Positions 62,081 to 64,000 of a DNA stretch of 64,000 bases are shown piece after piece (the first letter of the stretch is position 1; each line of letters starts with the position of its first letter). A program made the position numbers and the translations under genes. This stretch comes from Plantibacter elymi (nom. nud.) (lineage in GTDB: Bacteria > Actinomycetota > Actinomycetes > Actinomycetales > Microbacteriaceae), in contig NZ_FXWJ01000001.1 of NCBI RefSeq assembly GCF_900177795.1, positions 744,001 through 808,000 on the forward strand, given 5' to 3'. The notes beneath the pieces were generated by a model that saw only the letters and a list, made by a program, of their open reading frames with translations, was not told the DNA's origin and did not search any database.

Positions 62081-63132
62081 GCGGAGGTCTCCCGTTCCTT
62101 GCGGCGCGTCAGCAACCAGATGAGATAGGGCGCACCGATGATCGCGGTGATGATGCCCACCGGGATCTCGCCCGGCAGGACACCGCGGACGAGTGCGTCG
62201 CCGCCCGTCACGATGACGGCGCCGAGCAGCGCGGAGGCGAGCAGCGGCGGGCGACCGGTGCGGGCGAGGCGGCGGGCGATCTGCGGTGCGACGAAGGCGA
62301 CGAACTCGATCGGCCCTGCCGCGGACACGGCTGCGGCGACGAGCAGGACCGCGCACGCGATGACGACGATCCGATGCCGCTGGACCGCGACGCCGAGGCC
62401 GGTCGACAACTCGTCGCCGAGCTGGCTGATGTCGAGGCTGCTCGTCTGCAGGACCGCGATCGGCGTCAGGATCACCAGCGCGACGAGCACCGGCCACACG
62501 CTCGACCAGGAGATGCCCGAGAGACTGCCGACGAGCCACTGCGCCGCCGCTGCAGCCTCGGTGATCTGCGCCCGGGCGATGAGGTAGCTCGTGATGCCGC
62601 CGAGCGTCGCGGTGGCACCGATGCCGATGAGGATGAGGCGGAAGCTGTCGACCCCGCCGCGCCAGGACAGCGCGTAGACGGCGGCCGAGGTGACGAGCGC
62701 GCCGATCGCGGCCATGGCGGGCAGGCCGAGACTGAGTGCGCCGGCACCGACCGAGTAGCTGCCGCCGACGAGGACGATCGCGGCCACGGCCCCGAGCGCG
62801 GCACCCGAGGTGACACCGAGGATGTCCGGGGTGGCGAGCGGGTTGCGGGCGAACGTCTGGGTGAGCGCGCCGGCGAGCCCGAGGGACGCGCCGACGAGGA
62901 GACCGCCGACGACCCGGGGCAGGCGGAGCTCGAACACGATGAGTTCCTGACCGCCCGTTCCGCCGCCGAGCAGGGTGGTGATCACGTCGGGGATCGTCAG
63001 GGAGGACGAACCGGCGACGATCCCGAGGAGCGCGAACGCCAGCGCGACGACGAGGCAGGCGATCGTGACGCCCACGACCCGTCCTCGCCACAGACGGCCG
63101 AAGAAGCGGCTGCCCTCCCGCACGGCGCTCAC
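62077..63132 (-). CDS. Iron-siderophore ABC permease, FecCD family (second)
   Basis: 351 residues from GTG 63132, overlapping the upstream permease stop (GTGA). About ten helices with FecCD features: LRLPRVVGGLLVGASLGLAGALTQTFARNPLATPDILGVTSGAALGAV and GPIEFVAFVAPQIARRL, the ATPase-contact region. It dimerises with the preceding permease. The overlap with both neighbours indicates one operon. Confidence 0.93.
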   Translation of the reverse strand: MSAVREGSRFFGRLWRGRVVGVTIACLVVALAFALLGIVAGSSSLTIPDVITTLLGGGTGGQELIVFELRLPRVVGGLLVGASLGLAGALTQTFARNPLATPDILGVTSGAALGAVAAIVLVGGSYSVGAGALSLGLPAMAAIGALVTSAAVYALSWRGGVDSFRLILIGIGATATLGGITSYLIARAQITEAAAAAQWLVGSLSGISWSSVWPVLVALVILTPIAVLQTSSLDISQLGDELSTGLGVAVQRHRIVVIACAVLLVAAAVSAAGPIEFVAFVAPQIARRLARTGRPPLLASALLGAVIVTGGDALVRGVLPGEIPVGIITAIIGAPYLIWLLTRRKERETSA

Positions 63133-64000
63133 AGCTCCGCCATCCGTCCGCGGCGCACGATGGCGATGAAGGCGACGCCACCTGCGACGGTGAGGACGAC
63201 GCCCACGGGCACCTCGGCGGTGCCACCGATGAGCCGACCGATCACGTCGCACGCGAGCAGCACGCTCCCGCCGACGAGTCCCGAGGCGGGGAGCAGCCAG
63301 CCGTGATGCCCGCCCACGAGGGTGCGGGCGATGTGCGGGGCGGTGAGTCCGACGAAGGCGATCGGGCCGGTCAGGGCGACGGCGGCGGCCGTGAGCAGGG
63401 TGATCGCGGCGAGTCCCACGAGGCGCGCGCGGATGAGGTTCTCGCCGAGGCCGTTCGCGAGTTCGGTCCCGAGTGCCAGGGCGTTCAGCGAGCGGATGTT
63501 GGCGACCGCGAACACGAGGCCGAGCCCGGCGAAGACGAGGGCCGCATCGACGCCCGTGAGCGATCGACCGGACAGCGAACCGACCACCCAGATGCGATAG
63601 GCGGCGAGCGTCGTCTCGTCGGACAGGACGAGGTACGAGGTCAGGGCGACGAGGAGGGCCGAGACGGCGGTGCCGGCGATCGCGAGCGGGACGGGACTCG
63701 ACAGCCCGCGACCGAGGGCGGCGACGGAGAACACGACGACACTGGCGACGGTGGCGCCGAGCAGGGCGAGCCAGAGGGTGGTGACCACCGAGCTCGTGCC
63801 GAGCACGTAGACCCCGACGACGACCGCGAGACTCGCACCGGCGGAGACGCCGAACAGGCCGGGGTCGGCGAGCGGGTTGCGGGTCTGCCCCTGCATGACG
63901 GCACCGGCGATCCCGAGGCAGACGCCGACGAGGACGCCGAGCACCGTGCGCGGCACCCGCGACCCCCAGACGACGGCGCCGGTGTCCTGGGCGGGGTCGA
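63129..64000 (-). CDS. Iron-siderophore ABC permease, FecCD family (first), partial
   Basis: The frame is open to the right edge, so the start lies beyond the window; at least 290 residues are visible. It shows SRVPRTVLGVLVGVCLGIAGAVMQGQTRNPLADPGLFGVSAGASLAV and GPIAFVGLTAPHIARTLVGGHHGWLLPASGLVGGSVLLACDVIGRL, the FecCD signatures. It is the promoter-proximal permease of the importer; the operon's own promoter is outside the window. Confidence 0.92.
   Translation of the reverse strand, partial: DPAQDTGAVVWGSRVPRTVLGVLVGVCLGIAGAVMQGQTRNPLADPGLFGVSAGASLAVVVGVYVLGTSSVVTTLWLALLGATVASVVVFSVAALGRGLSSPVPLAIAGTAVSALLVALTSYLVLSDETTLAAYRIWVVGSLSGRSLTGVDAALVFAGLGLVFAVANIRSLNALALGTELANGLGENLIRARLVGLAAITLLTAAAVALTGPIAFVGLTAPHIARTLVGGHHGWLLPASGLVGGSVLLACDVIGRLIGGTAEVPVGVVLTVAGGVAFIAIVRRGRMAEL

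Noticed and set aside
61229-63226. A 665-codon frame joining the ATPase to upstream sequence
   Set aside because: Residues before the MTDPATTP start are Arg-rich shadow of the permease gene; the four-base overlap at 62077-62080 marks the true start.

Overview
The window is GC-rich, tightly packed DNA of an actinobacterium, most likely a Microbacteriaceae (Curtobacterium, Plantibacter or Frigoribacterium type; the genus is not decidable from the sequence). The case rests on the actinobacterial Lsr2 and 2-isopropylmalate synthase forms, a DUF222-HNH endonuclease, start/stop overlaps of the ATGA/GTGA type, a DtxR/IdeR-type iron box and many dispersed palindromes carrying CTGAGCYTGTCGAAGGG. Apart from the accessory block at the left end it reads as ordinary chromosome.

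Bases 1-7600 are an accessory island of visibly lower and more mixed base composition. It begins with five overlapping genes of unknown function (1-2078). These are followed by an AbiH-type abortive-infection gene, a 5'-truncated type ISP restriction-modification remnant fused back-to-back to the C-terminal stub of a tyrosine integrase, an Lsr2 silencer, a GIY-YIG nuclease and an ApeA-like HEPN gene. The island stops at the 3' end of a tRNA-Gly(CCC) gene, a typical integration site, so it looks like a decayed defence island.

Bases 7.9-24.5 kb hold a membrane-anchored alpha/beta hydrolase, a large repeat cluster, a flavin-dependent monooxygenase and an amino-acid permease. Next come a LacI-controlled L-rhamnoside uptake and hydrolysis operon (binding protein, two permeases, GH78 rhamnosidase, no ATPase), a DUF222-HNH protein, a ThrE-type exporter and an MFS carrier. 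Bases 24.3-33.2 kb carry an SRPBCC protein with a tiny acidic partner, then a complete kdp potassium-uptake locus read leftwards (small membrane ORF, kdpF, A, B, C, D, E). Two of its gene junctions contain decayed partial duplications of the neighbouring gene, arranged as translationally coupled mini-ORFs.

Bases 33.3-48.3 kb contain several small regulated units: a phosphotriesterase-like hydrolase with a carboxymuconolactone-decarboxylase-like protein, opposite a CGNR zinc-finger regulator; polyphosphate kinase 2; a GntR regulator divergent from leuA across a textbook operator; an AraC regulator with an MFS exporter; a TetR regulator with an MMPL transporter; PdxH; and an alpha/beta hydrolase.

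Bases 48.6-58.3 kb form a candidate catabolic locus. A PucR regulator is divergent from a DUF917 protein and a hydantoinase/oxoprolinase-like protein, followed by a peptide-type ABC importer whose second permease is fused to an ATPase. The last part has an MHS-type MFS symporter and an iron-siderophore ABC importer whose binding protein lies under an iron box; its first permease runs off the right edge.
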